Below, in pieces: positions 32,145-41,154 of a DNA stretch of 64,000 nucleotides. Position 1 is the stretch's first letter. Each line of letters opens with the position of its first letter. The translations under genes were made by a program, and so were the position numbers. Source of the stretch: Micromonospora sp. U21 (GTDB lineage: Bacteria > Actinomycetota > Actinomycetes > Mycobacteriales > Micromonosporaceae). The stretch spans positions 62,001 through 126,000 of the forward strand of contig NZ_JAGPYK010000014.1 in the NCBI RefSeq assembly GCF_018070045.1, written 5' to 3'. The notes beneath the pieces were generated by a model that was not told where the DNA came from, searched no databases, and saw only the letters and a program-made list of their open reading frames with translations.

Positions 32145-33085
32145 TCGAACTTGCGCTCCTGCTGCTGCTCGGCGGGATCGGGCCGGTCCTGCTCGCCGAA
32201 GCTCTCCTCGCCCGCTACGAGGTGGTGGTCTATGCCGCGGGCTGGCGGAGCCCCACCGCCGCGCGCCCCGAGGGCCTGCCGCCCGCCCGAGGCGCGGACC
32301 CGGACCGCCCCCCGGCCGCGTACCTGGTCTATCTGGACGGTATCGGGAAACGCCGCTTCCACGACACCCGCGACGGCGGCCGACTGGTCAAGGCCGTGAT
32401 CGCCGGAGCGCCGGAGCTCAGGGTGCTGGGCCAGGTGCAGCCCTACTCGCCGCTGGCTCTGCCGCTCGCCAACCGGCCGGTGTGGGTATGGCTGCGCCGC
32501 CGCATCGGTCTGGTGCTGTTCCTGCACAACGTGATGCAGACCTTCGTCGCCGCCGATCGCCGGTACCGTCCCCTGTACAACCGCGCCGTCGGCTCGCAGA
32601 TCGCCACCCAGCTCCGGCTCGCCGGCTATCAGCGTGACAACGGCATCCCCGTGGTGATGCTCAGTTACAGCGGTGGCGCCCAGGTCGCCACCGGCGCGGT
32701 GGAGGAACTGTGGTCGCAGCTGCGCTGCCCGCTCTGGCTGATCACTCTCGGCGGGTTCCACAACGGCGCCAACGACATCACCCACGCCCAGCACCTCGAC
32801 CGGCTCACGAGTGCCGGCGACCGGATCGAGCGGGTCGGCACCTGGATGTTCCCGCAGCGGTGGAAGCTGTTCCGCCGGAGCGGATGGAACCGGGCCGACC
32901 GCGCAGGGAAGATCACGGTGCACGGCCTCGACCCGGCCACCCACGTCGGTCCGGGCAGCTACATCAGCCCGAACGCCCGGCTACCCGATGGTCGCAGTCA
33001 CCTCGATCGGACCGCCGACACCGTGATCGCGCTGATCCGGGAACGCCTCGGCGCGACTGCGAAGAACGACGGCCCGCGGCCATGA
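32141..33085 (+). CDS. Membrane-anchored alpha/beta-hydrolase-like protein
   Basis: A 314-residue protein with an N-terminal transmembrane helix (LALLLLLGGIGPVLLAEALL). Its soluble part contains YLVYLDGIGKRRF (strand plus possible oxyanion region) and VVMLSYSGGAQVATGAVEEL, a nucleophile-elbow-like Ser (SYSGG, close to G-x-S-x-G). HNGANDITHAQHLDRL follows, with possible acid and His residues. It may be an esterase or acyltransferase of unknown substrate. GTG 32141 overlaps the previous stop (GTGA). It is the last gene of the glycosyltransferase operon. Confidence 0.6.
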   Translation: MIELALLLLLGGIGPVLLAEALLARYEVVVYAAGWRSPTAARPEGLPPARGADPDRPPAAYLVYLDGIGKRRFHDTRDGGRLVKAVIAGAPELRVLGQVQPYSPLALPLANRPVWVWLRRRIGLVLFLHNVMQTFVAADRRYRPLYNRAVGSQIATQLRLAGYQRDNGIPVVMLSYSGGAQVATGAVEELWSQLRCPLWLITLGGFHNGANDITHAQHLDRLTSAGDRIERVGTWMFPQRWKLFRRSGWNRADRAGKITVHGLDPATHVGPGSYISPNARLPDGRSHLDRTADTVIALIRERLGATAKNDGPRP

Positions 33086-33201
33086 CGCGGACGCGTCTCT
33101 GCCCCAACCGGTCGGGCGGCCGTTATTTGTACAGTCGCGGTGTTCCGCCTCGCACATCGTCAATGGTCGTGTAAGGCGCGCATTCCCGGGTAAAGCGCAG
33201 C

Positions 33202-34548
33202 ATGCGGCAAGAGGTGCCACGGCACCGGGGCCTGAAGGATCGGCTCGTGCAACGGCTCAAGGTGCGAGAGCGGACGGTCCGGGTGTACGGCGGTGGCATG
33301 GTCGCCCTACAGGCGGGCATCGCCGCGGTGACCGCCTGGCTGCTGTCGCACGAACTGATCGGCAATCCCAGTCCCGTGTTCGCTCCGCTTGCCGCGGTCG
33401 GGACCCTGGCCGTGTCCGTCGGGCAGCGGGTACGGCGGATCGTCGAGCTGGTCGTGGGTGTGGCGCTGGGGGTGCTGGTTGGCAGCGCGCTGCTGTCTCT
33501 CATCGGCACCGGGCCCTGGCAGCTCGGCCTGGTCGTCGTTCTGTCGATCCTCACGTCCTTCGCACTCAGCAGTCGAGCGGCGGTGGTGATCCAGACGGCG
33601 AGTACGGCAGTACTGATCACCACATTGGGGCCGCAGTCGCCGAACGTGGAGCTTTCCCGGTTCGTTGACGCGCTGCTCGGCGGTAGCGTCGCCCTGGCCA
33701 CGGCGATCCTCCTGCCGGTGAACCCGTTGCGAGTGGTCAGGCGCGCCGCCGGACCGGCGCTGCGAACGCTGGTCGAACAACTGACGGAAACGGCAGAGGC
33801 GTTGTGCGAGCGCGATATCGAGCGGGCGATCCGTGCCCGCACCCGACTGCGCGGCAACCAGGAGGAACTTCGGGTGTTGCGGGAGGCGGTGGCGGGCGCA
33901 CGGGAGGTCACCCAGCTGTCTCCGTTGTCATGGCGGCACCGGCACGGCGTGCTCAGTCACTACGCCCGAACCGCCGAGCCGTTGGAGAGGGCGATGGGCA
34001 GCAGCGGGACGCTGATCCGTCGAGCCGTCACCGTCATCGAGGACAGGGAACCAGTCTCGGCAGCGATGATCAACGCGGTTCTCGGCCTTGCTGAGGCGGT
34101 GCGGATACTCCGCGACGAGTTCGCTGCCCGAAAGGAGCCGCACGATGCGCGGGCGAAAGCCCTGCAAGCCGTTCACCATGCCGGCGCAGCGTACAAGGGT
34201 GAGATTGGTTTCTCCGGGACCGTCGTCCTCGCCCAGATACGCACCACGGCCAGTGACCTGCTCGTCGCGTCCGGCCTCTCCCAGGCGGAAGCCAACAGTC
34301 GGGTCCGGTGCGCCTTCGGCAGGCTGCCGGAGCAGTCGCAACAGGCAGCGCACAGCGGGACTGTCGGCACCAGCGCCGATCAGCCGCGCCGATCAAGACC
34401 GCCCGGCCGGCGCACCCGGCGTCAGGCGACGCGTACCCGGCGGATCAGTCGGCTCGTCTCGCCGCTGGACGCTGCAGCCCGAGGCGACCAGGAAGCCGGT
34501 TCACCACTGCCGCGAAAGCGTGCGGAGTGGGGCGGCGGGTCACCATGA
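33202..34548 (+). CDS. FUSC-family / aromatic acid exporter-like membrane protein
   Basis: A 448-residue protein. Six hydrophobic helices in the first ~175 residues (ALQAGIAAVTAWLLSHELIG, PVFAPLAAVGTLAVSVGQRV, LVVGVALGVLVGSALLSLIG, LGLVVVLSILTSFAL, AVLITTLG, ALLGGSVALATAILLP) are followed by a helical cytosolic half, like one repeat of the FUSC/ArAE efflux family. The last ~55 residues are Arg/Pro-rich and lie antisense over the LysR gene for 104 bp, so they may be a run-on beyond an ancestral stop. It may export aromatic acids. Confidence 0.75.
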   Translation: MRQEVPRHRGLKDRLVQRLKVRERTVRVYGGGMVALQAGIAAVTAWLLSHELIGNPSPVFAPLAAVGTLAVSVGQRVRRIVELVVGVALGVLVGSALLSLIGTGPWQLGLVVVLSILTSFALSSRAAVVIQTASTAVLITTLGPQSPNVELSRFVDALLGGSVALATAILLPVNPLRVVRRAAGPALRTLVEQLTETAEALCERDIERAIRARTRLRGNQEELRVLREAVAGAREVTQLSPLSWRHRHGVLSHYARTAEPLERAMGSSGTLIRRAVTVIEDREPVSAAMINAVLGLAEAVRILRDEFAARKEPHDARAKALQAVHHAGAAYKGEIGFSGTVVLAQIRTTASDLLVASGLSQAEANSRVRCAFGRLPEQSQQAAHSGTVGTSADQPRRSRPPGRRTRRQATRTRRISRLVSPLDAAARGDQEAGSPLPRKRAEWGGGSP

Positions 34549-35326
34549 AGATCGTGAGGCGGCCGGGTACCGGCGTGGCTGACACCCTGTCCCTCTCATG
34601 CGCGTAGGCGAGCCCGAGCCCGCGGGGCAGGACGGCCGGACATCCCAGTTGTCGCGCCATTCGTACGGCCGTCTCCGCGGTGGCCGCCGTGCGAGGCCGG
34701 GCGCCGAGGTCGGCGAGTCGCTGGTGCAGCGTGTCCGTGGACATGTCGTAGCTGTAAATGACGACCTCGAGACCGGCGAACGGCCGCCGGCCTTTGCGCA
34801 GCGAAGCCTCCGGTGGCGTCAGGACGGCCAGTCGGTCGCTCGCAACCGGTACGGCGCTCACGGTGGAGGGCAGACGCATCTGGTTGGCGACGGCGACGAA
34901 CGCGGCGTCCAGCGACCCTTCGCTGACCCACTCCACGAGCCGGTCGCCATGGTCCGTCACCTGGTTGACCGTCGAGTCGTCCATCAGCACGTCGAGCGCC
35001 GGAAAGAGCAACGGTGCGAGGCTGCTGAAGGTGCCGACGTTGAACGTTCGTGCCCGCGCTGCGGCGCGTGTCCGGTCGAAGACGCGTCCCAAGTGATCGA
35101 GCACGTGGGCCGCCTCGGCGCACAGCGCACGACCGGCCGGCGTCGGCCGAGCCCCGGTCGTGTCCCGGTCGAAGAGCCGTTCGCCGACCCGCCGCTCGAG
35201 CGCCGCCAGGCGGTTGCTCGCGGCCGGCTGGCTGATGAGCAGTTCCCGTCCGGCGGCTCCGAGGGAGCCGTGCCGCGCTATCGCCTCGACCAGCCGGAGA
35301 TCCTCGACCGAGGGGAATGAGCTCAT
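34445..35326 (-). CDS. LysR-family transcriptional regulator
   Basis: A 293-residue LysR regulator. The HTH is at residues 1-65 (VEDLRLVEAIARHGSLGAAG, then ISQPAASNRLAALERRVG). The effector domain is at ~90-290 (FNVGTFSSLAPLLFPALDV, GSLDAAFVAVAN, RGLGLAYA). ATG 35326 is 22 bp from an MFS transporter gene reading the other way, the usual LysR-target layout, so it probably activates that transporter. Its 3' end overlaps the FUSC gene by 104 bp. Confidence 0.85.
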   Translation of the reverse strand: MSSFPSVEDLRLVEAIARHGSLGAAGRELLISQPAASNRLAALERRVGERLFDRDTTGARPTPAGRALCAEAAHVLDHLGRVFDRTRAAARARTFNVGTFSSLAPLLFPALDVLMDDSTVNQVTDHGDRLVEWVSEGSLDAAFVAVANQMRLPSTVSAVPVASDRLAVLTPPEASLRKGRRPFAGLEVVIYSYDMSTDTLHQRLADLGARPRTAATAETAVRMARQLGCPAVLPRGLGLAYAHERDRVSATPVPGRLTIFMVTRRPTPHAFAAVVNRLPGRLGLQRPAARRAD

Positions 35327-35347
35327 ATTCCCAGGCTATGAGCTCCG

Positions 35348-36778
35348 ATGCCGATCCGCCAACTACCAGCGCTTCCTGCTCCGCCAGACGATTGCTGCGT
35401 GAATGCCAGACGCGAGATCGCCGCCATGCTGACAACCACCTTCGTGAGCTGGATGGGTCAACGTACGACGGCCGTCGCGCTTCCGCTCGTCGCGCTCGCC
35501 GAGACCGGATCCGCCTGGTCCACCGGGTTGGTCGGTGGGGCGGTAGGCCTGCCCATGCTCGCCTCGCCCTGGTGGGCCAGGCGCCTGCGTCAGCGACTGA
35601 CCACCGGCAGAGCCCTGGCCTGGGTGCTCGCGGTCCAGGTGGTCGGCCTGCTCGTCGTTCCGGTCAGTGCGGCTGTCGGAACGGTCGGTGCGGTTCACCT
35701 CGCCACCGCCGGGCTCGTCACCGGATGCGCCACCGCGCTGAGCGGCCCGGGGCAACGAGCGTTGCTTTCGGACCTCGGCGACAGCCTCGGGTCCACGCTC
35801 GCGGCGGAGCTGCTGGCCTGGCAGGACTTCGTGCACCGGAGCACCATGATCCTGGCGCCACCGGTGGCAGGGTGGGCCGTGGTCGTCGGCGGCCCGTTGC
35901 CCCTGCTGTGGGCGGAGGCCGCCGGCGTCGGTGCGGGAGCGGTCCTCCTGCTCACCGTTCGCGGCACCGCGACGGTCGCCTTGCCGGCCCGCTCGGCCAA
36001 TGCTCCGGCCCTGCGTCACGTGTTGGCGCAGCACGGGGACATTCGCCGTGCCGTGACGATGTCCGGAGTCGGCGGGCTCGTATGGTTCGCATTCACCCTC
36101 GGCCTCGCGATCCTCGGCGCCGAGACCGGGCGACCTGGGCTGCTCATAGCAGCCGGCATGACCGGGTACGGCGTGGGCTCGCTCGCCGGTGCTCTGCTGG
36201 CGCCGATGCTCGTTCCGCGAATGCCGATGCTCGCGACGATGGCGATCGGATGGGCCGTCCTCGGCGTGACGTTCATGGTCCTGCCCGCCGTGGCGTCGTC
36301 CGTTGTCCTGCTGGCGTGCGTGGCCGCCGTTGGTGGCTTCTGCATGCCGCTCGGCATCGGCGCGCTCAACCGGATCATCAGCACGCGCACCGATGGCGCC
36401 GACCGGCGAGCCGCCTTCGCAGCGGAGAGCCTCGTGCACGACGGGGCGGTGTCCATCGGTCTGCTCGCCGGGGGAGCGGTGATCGGTGTCGTCGGCTCGG
36501 GCCCGACCCTCGTCGCCGCCGGAGTCGCCCAGATCGTCGTCGCGCTCTTCGCCGGTCCGTGGCTCAGAATTCCAGGCCGGTCCTGCGTCCTGGGTCCATC
36601 GCAGGTTGTGGCCACGGTGGCGGACGAGGTGTGCGCGGCGCGGACGACGGCATCGACGCGGCGCCGGCCGTCGAGTACGTTACCGACGAGTACATCTGGC
36701 GGTGGCGACGACGGGGAGGCCGCATGGCCGGGCAACGCCGTTCGTGGTGGGGCTGGGGGCACGTCGAGGACGCGGTGA
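35348..36778 (+). CDS. MFS transporter
   Basis: A major facilitator protein of up to 476 residues with about 11-12 transmembrane helices from residue ~25 to ~415 (for example AWVLAVQVVGLLVVPVSAAV, LLIAAGMTGYGVGSLAGALL, MAIGWAVLGVTFMVLPAVAS, ISIGLLAGGAVIGVVG-like). GPGQRALLSDLGDSLG is a loop motif of the EmrB/RhtT-like group. The C-terminal ~65 residues (after IPGRSC) are not membrane-like and run 55 bp into the next gene, so the true end may have been lost. The start is uncertain (35348 or GTG 35399). It probably exports a small molecule under control of the divergent LysR regulator. Confidence 0.75.
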   Translation: MPIRQLPALPAPPDDCCVNARREIAAMLTTTFVSWMGQRTTAVALPLVALAETGSAWSTGLVGGAVGLPMLASPWWARRLRQRLTTGRALAWVLAVQVVGLLVVPVSAAVGTVGAVHLATAGLVTGCATALSGPGQRALLSDLGDSLGSTLAAELLAWQDFVHRSTMILAPPVAGWAVVVGGPLPLLWAEAAGVGAGAVLLLTVRGTATVALPARSANAPALRHVLAQHGDIRRAVTMSGVGGLVWFAFTLGLAILGAETGRPGLLIAAGMTGYGVGSLAGALLAPMLVPRMPMLATMAIGWAVLGVTFMVLPAVASSVVLLACVAAVGGFCMPLGIGALNRIISTRTDGADRRAAFAAESLVHDGAVSIGLLAGGAVIGVVGSGPTLVAAGVAQIVVALFAGPWLRIPGRSCVLGPSQVVATVADEVCAARTTASTRRRPSSTLPTSTSGGGDDGEAAWPGNAVRGGAGGTSRTR

Positions 36779-38340
36779 CCGGCGCGGAGGCCACGGCGTT
36801 GGCGGACCGGGTGCGTACCCTGCTGCCCGACGTCGACCTGACCGAGCACGTTGCGCCACCGGTGGCCGAGCTCGGCTTGCGCCCGCCGCGGGTCGATCCG
36901 CCGACGTCACTCGCCCGGCTGTGCTCGACAGACCTGGCCGACCGGGCCGCGCACACCCATGGCAAGGCGTTCCGGGACGTCGTCCGCAACCTGCACGGGA
37001 AGGTCCACGACCCACCGGACCTGGTGATCCGGCCGGTGACCGAGCAGGATGTCGTCGACGTGCTCGACTGGTGCGCCGGCCGGGACATCGCGGTGATCCC
37101 GTACGGCGGCGGCTCCTCAGTGGTTGGCGGTGTGGAGCCGCGGCTCGGCGACGCGTATCCCGCGGCGGTCAGTCTCGACCTCGGGCGCCTCGACCGCGTG
37201 CTGGAGGTGGACCGGACCAGCCGGGCGGCCCGCATCCAGGCCGGCGTGTTCGGCCCGGCGCTCGAGGACCAGCTCCGGCGGCACGACCTCACGTTGCGAC
37301 ACTTCCCGCAGTCGTTCGAGTTCTCCACCCTGGGCGGCTGGTTGGCCACCCGCGCCGGCGGTCACTACGCCACCGTCCTGACCCACATCGACGACCTGGT
37401 GGAGTCTCTGCGGGTGGTCACCCCGGCGGGCATCAGCCAGTCGCGCCGGCTGCCCGGCTCCGGCGCCGGGCCGTCCCCGGATCGGCTGTTCCTCGGCTCG
37501 GAGGGCGTGCTCGGCGTCATCACCGAGGCGTGGATGCGGCTGCAGGACCGGCCCCGCTGGCGGGCGGCCGCCTCGGTGCACTTCACCGACTACGACGAGG
37601 CGGTCGCCGCCACCCGGGCCATCGCCCAGTCCGGTCTGCACCCGAGCAACTGCCGGCTGCTCGATCCGGCGGAGGCCCTCCTCAACGCCGGCGCCGCCAC
37701 CACCGGCGGCGTGCTCGTCCTGGGATTCGAGTCCGCCGATCATCCGGTCACACCGTCGCTGGACCGCGCCGTCGAGCTGTGCCGCGACCACGGGGCAAGC
37801 CTGCCGAAGTCGTCCCGCAGCGACGACTCGTCCGGCCCACGGCAGCGGACCGCCGCCGACGCCTGGCGGTCGTCGTTCCTCCGGATGCCGTACCAACGCG
37901 ACGCGCTCGCCGCGCGGTCGATGATCGTGGAGACGTTCGAGACCGCCTGCACCTGGGACCGATTCCCCGCCTTGCGGGCCGCCGTGCTCGACGCGGCCGG
38001 CGAAGCGCTCCGCGCCGTCGCCGCGACGGGTGTGGTCACCTGCCGCTTCACGCATGTCTACCCGGACGGCCCCGCCCCCTACTTCGGCGTGTACGCCACC
38101 GGCCGCTGGGGCGCCACCCTCGCCCAGTGGGACCAGATCAAGCACGCCGTCTCCGACGCGCTGCTCGCCGCCGGCGGCACCATCACCCACCACCACGCCG
38201 TCGGCCGCGACCACCGACCGTGGTACGACCGGCAGCGTCCGGACCCGATGGCGCTCGCGTTGCGCGCCACCAAGAGCGCGCTCGACCCGTCCTGGATCCT
38301 CAACCCCGGCGTTCTCGTCGATCCCGCCGGCCGGCGTTGA
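36724..38340 (+). CDS. FAD-linked oxidase (alkyl-DHAP synthase-like, VAO family)
   Basis: A 538-residue flavoenzyme of the PCMH/VAO fold. The FAD pyrophosphate region is IAVIPYGGGSSVVGGVEP, with DLGRLDRVLEVD, the FSTLGGWLATRAGGHYATV loop and GSEGVLGVITEAWMRL. The cap domain (YDEAVAATRAIAQSGLHPSN) ends in HHHAVGRDHRPWYDRQRP and DPSWILNPGVL, the closing motifs of AGPS-type enzymes. These make ether lipids or oxidise 2-hydroxy acids; the substrate is open. GGGGAGG precedes ATG 36724. It overlaps the MFS tail by 55 bp and may be co-transcribed. Confidence 0.88.
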   Translation: MAGQRRSWWGWGHVEDAVTGAEATALADRVRTLLPDVDLTEHVAPPVAELGLRPPRVDPPTSLARLCSTDLADRAAHTHGKAFRDVVRNLHGKVHDPPDLVIRPVTEQDVVDVLDWCAGRDIAVIPYGGGSSVVGGVEPRLGDAYPAAVSLDLGRLDRVLEVDRTSRAARIQAGVFGPALEDQLRRHDLTLRHFPQSFEFSTLGGWLATRAGGHYATVLTHIDDLVESLRVVTPAGISQSRRLPGSGAGPSPDRLFLGSEGVLGVITEAWMRLQDRPRWRAAASVHFTDYDEAVAATRAIAQSGLHPSNCRLLDPAEALLNAGAATTGGVLVLGFESADHPVTPSLDRAVELCRDHGASLPKSSRSDDSSGPRQRTAADAWRSSFLRMPYQRDALAARSMIVETFETACTWDRFPALRAAVLDAAGEALRAVAATGVVTCRFTHVYPDGPAPYFGVYATGRWGATLAQWDQIKHAVSDALLAAGGTITHHHAVGRDHRPWYDRQRPDPMALALRATKSALDPSWILNPGVLVDPAGRR

Positions 38341-38416
38341 CCCGGTGCCGACCTCGTGGCTCGGCAGGCCATGGTGCCTGCGCAGACCCCCGGCTGCGGT
38401 CGGGTGTCGTCGAGGA

Positions 38417-39313
38417 TCAGGAAACGTCGGCCTGGCCGGGGTGCCGCACGATCGCCAGCGGAGCGTGCGAGTGGTGCAGCACCGCGTGGCTGACTGAGCC
38501 GAGCAGCAACCCGCCCAGCGCGCCGCGGCCGTGCGCGCCGACGACCACCAGCTGCGCCGCCTTCGACTCCTCCACCAGTACCCGGGCGGGGGAGCCGCGG
38601 ACCAGCCGGTGTCGCACCGGAACGTCCGGGTGGCGCTCAGACCAGCGGGTCACCGACTCCGCGAGGGTGCGGTCCTCGTCGGAGGCGAGGGCGTCCAGGT
38701 CGTGGACCGAGGTCAGTATGTCGTCGGGGCCGACCGAGGTGAGGTGGAGCCCGGCGTGCACCGTGACCAGCGGGGCGTCCCGACGGGCGGCTTCCTCGAA
38801 CGCGAACCCGACCGCCTCGCTGGACAGTTCCGAGCCGTCCACGCCCACCACAACCGGGCCGTCGGCCCGTGGCTCACCGCGTACCACCAGCACCGGGCTC
38901 TGGGCGCGGGCCGAGACCTGCACGGTCACCGAGCCGATGAGCAGGCCGGCGAGGCCGCCCAAACCACGGTGACCGAGTACGACCAGCGCCGCCTCCCGGG
39001 ACTCGCCCAGCAGCACCGGAGTCGGCGCGCCGGTCACCACCTCGCCGGTGGCCGGCACCTCGGGGCAGAACTTGCTGGCCTCGGCGACCGCCTCGGCAAC
39101 GTACCGCTCCGCCTGATGGCGCAGGCCGGCGTCGGCCGGAGCGCCCGGCGCCGGGGTGAGCGGGACGCCGGTCAACGGCCAGATGAAGGCGTGCACGACC
39201 CGCAGCGGACGCTGCCGGTACGCCGCCTCCCGGGACGCCACCCGGACCGCGTCCAGTGCGGCCGCGGAGCCGTCCACACCAACCACGACGGGGGCGGCGC
39301 TGTTGATCGTCAT
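38417..39313 (-). CDS. Universal stress protein with two USP domains
   Basis: A 298-residue tandem USP. Each half starts with PVVVGVDGS (SAALDAVRVASREAAY and ELSSEAVGFAFEEAAR) and ends with an ATP-binding G-x2-G-x9-G(S/T) motif (GHRGLGGLAGLLIGSVT; GAHGRGALGGLLLGSVS). It probably binds ATP and helps the cell survive stress or dormancy. AGAGGAT precedes ATG 39313. It lies 36 bp after the NmrA-type gene on the same strand and could share its ECF41-type promoter. Confidence 0.9.
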   Translation of the reverse strand: MTINSAAPVVVGVDGSAAALDAVRVASREAAYRQRPLRVVHAFIWPLTGVPLTPAPGAPADAGLRHQAERYVAEAVAEASKFCPEVPATGEVVTGAPTPVLLGESREAALVVLGHRGLGGLAGLLIGSVTVQVSARAQSPVLVVRGEPRADGPVVVGVDGSELSSEAVGFAFEEAARRDAPLVTVHAGLHLTSVGPDDILTSVHDLDALASDEDRTLAESVTRWSERHPDVPVRHRLVRGSPARVLVEESKAAQLVVVGAHGRGALGGLLLGSVSHAVLHHSHAPLAIVRHPGQADVS

Positions 39314-39349
39314 AAGATCCTCTTTCGTCGTGCTCGGCCTACCCGCAGG

Positions 39350-40090
39350 TCAGCGGGCCAGCCAGTCGGCGTACGTGACCTCCCCGAGGACCGCCCCACC
39401 GTCCGGCACCAGACTCCGCTCGCTCAACTCCGAGCCGAAGTAGCGCGCGTGCGGGTCGGTGACCACCTCGCGCGGATCGCCCAGAGCAGCCAGGGCGGTC
39501 CGGAAGAATTCGTCCATCCGAAGCCGCTCGGGCCCGGCCACCTCGACCCGCCCGTTCGACGGCGATCCCAACGCCACCCGGACGAGCGCCTGGGCCACCT
39601 CGTCGCCGGCCATGGGCTGGAAGAGCACCGGTGCCATCCGGACCTTGTCACCGTCGGCGCCAGCGTCGGCGATGCCCTTGACAAACTCGAAGAACTGCGT
39701 CGCGTGCACGATCGAGAACGGGATCGACGAGTCCGCGATCAGCTTCTCCTGCGCAGCCTTTGCCCGGAAGTAGCCGTTCTCGGGCAGCCGCTCGGTCCCC
39801 ACGATCGACAGCGCCACGTGGTGGCGCACACCGGCCGCCGCCTCCGCCGCCAGCTGGTTGCGGGTGGAGGTCGTGAAGAACTCCATCACCGCGGCGTCCT
39901 CCCACGAGGGGGCGTTCGACACGTCGACCACCACGGACGCCCCGGCCAACGCCTCGGCCAGGCCCTCGCCGGTGAGGGTGTTGACGCCGGTGTTCGGCGC
40001 CGCCGGCACCGCCTCGTGGCCGTGCTCGCCGAGCTTCGCCACGACCTTCGACCCGATCAGGCCGGTGCCGCCGATTACCACGATCTTCAT
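39350..40090 (-). CDS. NmrA-like NAD(P)-binding reductase/epimerase
   Basis: A 246-residue atypical short-chain dehydrogenase. It starts MKIVVIGGTGLIGSKVVAKL (GxxGxxG) and contains SVVVDVSNAPSWED and HHVALSIVGTERLPENGYFR plus KAAQEKLI, with Tyr/Lys in the YxxxK position. It ends with sugar-epimerase-like text. It resembles the NmrA/YtfG quinone-reductase-like branch. AGGAGGG precedes the ATG. An ECF41-type promoter lies about 55 bp upstream, and a truncated ECF41 sigma gene lies 1 kb away. Epimerases and oxidoreductases of this type are the classic ECF41 targets. Confidence 0.85.
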   Translation of the reverse strand: MKIVVIGGTGLIGSKVVAKLGEHGHEAVPAAPNTGVNTLTGEGLAEALAGASVVVDVSNAPSWEDAAVMEFFTTSTRNQLAAEAAAGVRHHVALSIVGTERLPENGYFRAKAAQEKLIADSSIPFSIVHATQFFEFVKGIADAGADGDKVRMAPVLFQPMAGDEVAQALVRVALGSPSNGRVEVAGPERLRMDEFFRTALAALGDPREVVTDPHARYFGSELSERSLVPDGGAVLGEVTYADWLAR

Positions 40091-40142
40091 GAGAAACCCT
40101 CCTGTCGGCCGGGGCATCGGTTGCCGTCCGGTCACCAGCTAA

Positions 40143-40169
40143 GACCGGGAACTCCCCTGCCCTGTGACA
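40143..40169 (-). promoter_or_regulatory. ECF41-type promoter of the NmrA-like gene
   Basis: TGTCACA (40169-40163), 16 nt, then GGTC (40146-40143) on the minus strand. The ECF41 consensus is TGTCACA with CGTC about 16-17 nt downstream. The leader before ATG 40090 would be about 45 nt. Confidence 0.6.
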
Positions 40170-40245
40170 CCTCCGGCAAAATGTCCCCGAACGTGCTGAT
40201 TCCCGGCCAGCACCCCGTCACTGAATGCCTCCAGTCGACCTGCCC

Positions 40246-40971
40246 TCATTGCGCTACGACCGCGTCCACGGCCTCGAGGATCGACGCCGTCACGGCTTCA
40301 GGCTGCGAGATGCTGAGCGCGTGGGACGCTCCGGGCACCTCGCGGACGCCCCTGGCGCCGGCCCGGTTCGCCATGAAGCGGTGCAGGGGGACCGGGATGG
40401 TGAGGTCCTCGTCGCCGAAGACGAACCACGACGGGATCGACTTCCACGCCGGGGCGTCCGTCGGCAGCCCTGCGGTGAGGGCGGTCTCCGTGACCGGACG
40501 CTGGGTCGCGCTCATCAGGGCGGCCTGCGTGGGTGGCACGTCGGCGGCGAACTGGTGGTGGAAGGCGTCCGGCCGGATGGCGAGTTCGTTGCCGCCGGTC
40601 GTGACCGGGTACGCGGTCAGCGTCTGGCCAAGGGTGCCTCCCGGGAACCTGTTCGACAGCTCGAACGCGGACTCGCCCTGCGCGGGCGCGAACGCGCAGA
40701 CGTAGACGAGGCCGGCCACCTTGTCGTTTCCGGCGGCGGCTTCCGTGATCACCATGCCGCCGTACGAGTGGCCGACGAGCACCACGGTTCCGTTCATCCC
40801 GGCGATCACATCGCGGAGGTAGGCGGCGTCGCCCGGCACGCTGCGCAGCGGGTTGGCGACCGCGATCACGTGGATGAACCGGTCCTGCAATCGCTCGACG
40901 ACCCCGGACCAGCTCGCAGATTCGGCGAAGGCGCCGTGTACGAGGACGACGGTCAACTTCTCGGTGGTCAT
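40246..40971 (-). CDS. Alpha/beta hydrolase
   Basis: A 241-residue alpha/beta hydrolase of the esterase/haloperoxidase type. VVLVHGAFAESASW carries the oxyanion HG motif, VVLVGHSYGGMVI the nucleophile Ser (GHSYGG), FGDEDLTIP the acid, and GASHALSISQPEAV the catalytic His. It hydrolyses small esters; the natural substrate is unknown. CAGGAGA precedes ATG 40971. It has its own ECF41-like promoter and is divergent from the ECF41 sigma gene, which suggests control by that sigma factor. Confidence 0.88.
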   Translation of the reverse strand: MTTEKLTVVLVHGAFAESASWSGVVERLQDRFIHVIAVANPLRSVPGDAAYLRDVIAGMNGTVVLVGHSYGGMVITEAAAGNDKVAGLVYVCAFAPAQGESAFELSNRFPGGTLGQTLTAYPVTTGGNELAIRPDAFHHQFAADVPPTQAALMSATQRPVTETALTAGLPTDAPAWKSIPSWFVFGDEDLTIPVPLHRFMANRAGARGVREVPGASHALSISQPEAVTASILEAVDAVVAQ

Positions 40972-41008
40972 GGTTCTCCTGGTGAGTTCGAGTGCCTCCA
41001 TCAGCCGA

Positions 41009-41035
41009 GACAGTGCAGCCGCGGAATCTGTGACA
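41009..41035 (-). promoter_or_regulatory. ECF41-type promoter of the alpha/beta hydrolase gene
   Basis: TGTCACA (41035-41029), 16 nt, then TGTC (41012-41009) on the minus strand. The -35 is identical to the NmrA promoter, and the leader is about 30-38 nt. Confidence 0.6.
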
Positions 41036-41154
41036 GGCGCGTGGCAGCCGTCACTGCTGGGTTCCGATGTTGGGAATTGCCGCGCGTCCGGCCCACGATG
41101 GGACTGGCGGCAGCCGCGACGTGATCAACGCGGGCGAGGGACGGGGGAGCTGCT

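Noticed and set aside
36640..36700. Direct repeat of CGAGTAC before the FAD oxidase as a possible operator
   Set aside because: Only 7 bp, once repeated, with no regulator in the expected position.
35317..36723. A ~470-codon upstream extension in frame with the FAD-linked oxidase at 36724
   Set aside because: It is Arg/Ala-rich shadow text over the MFS gene, lacks family similarity, and a good ribosome site with ATG lies at 36724.
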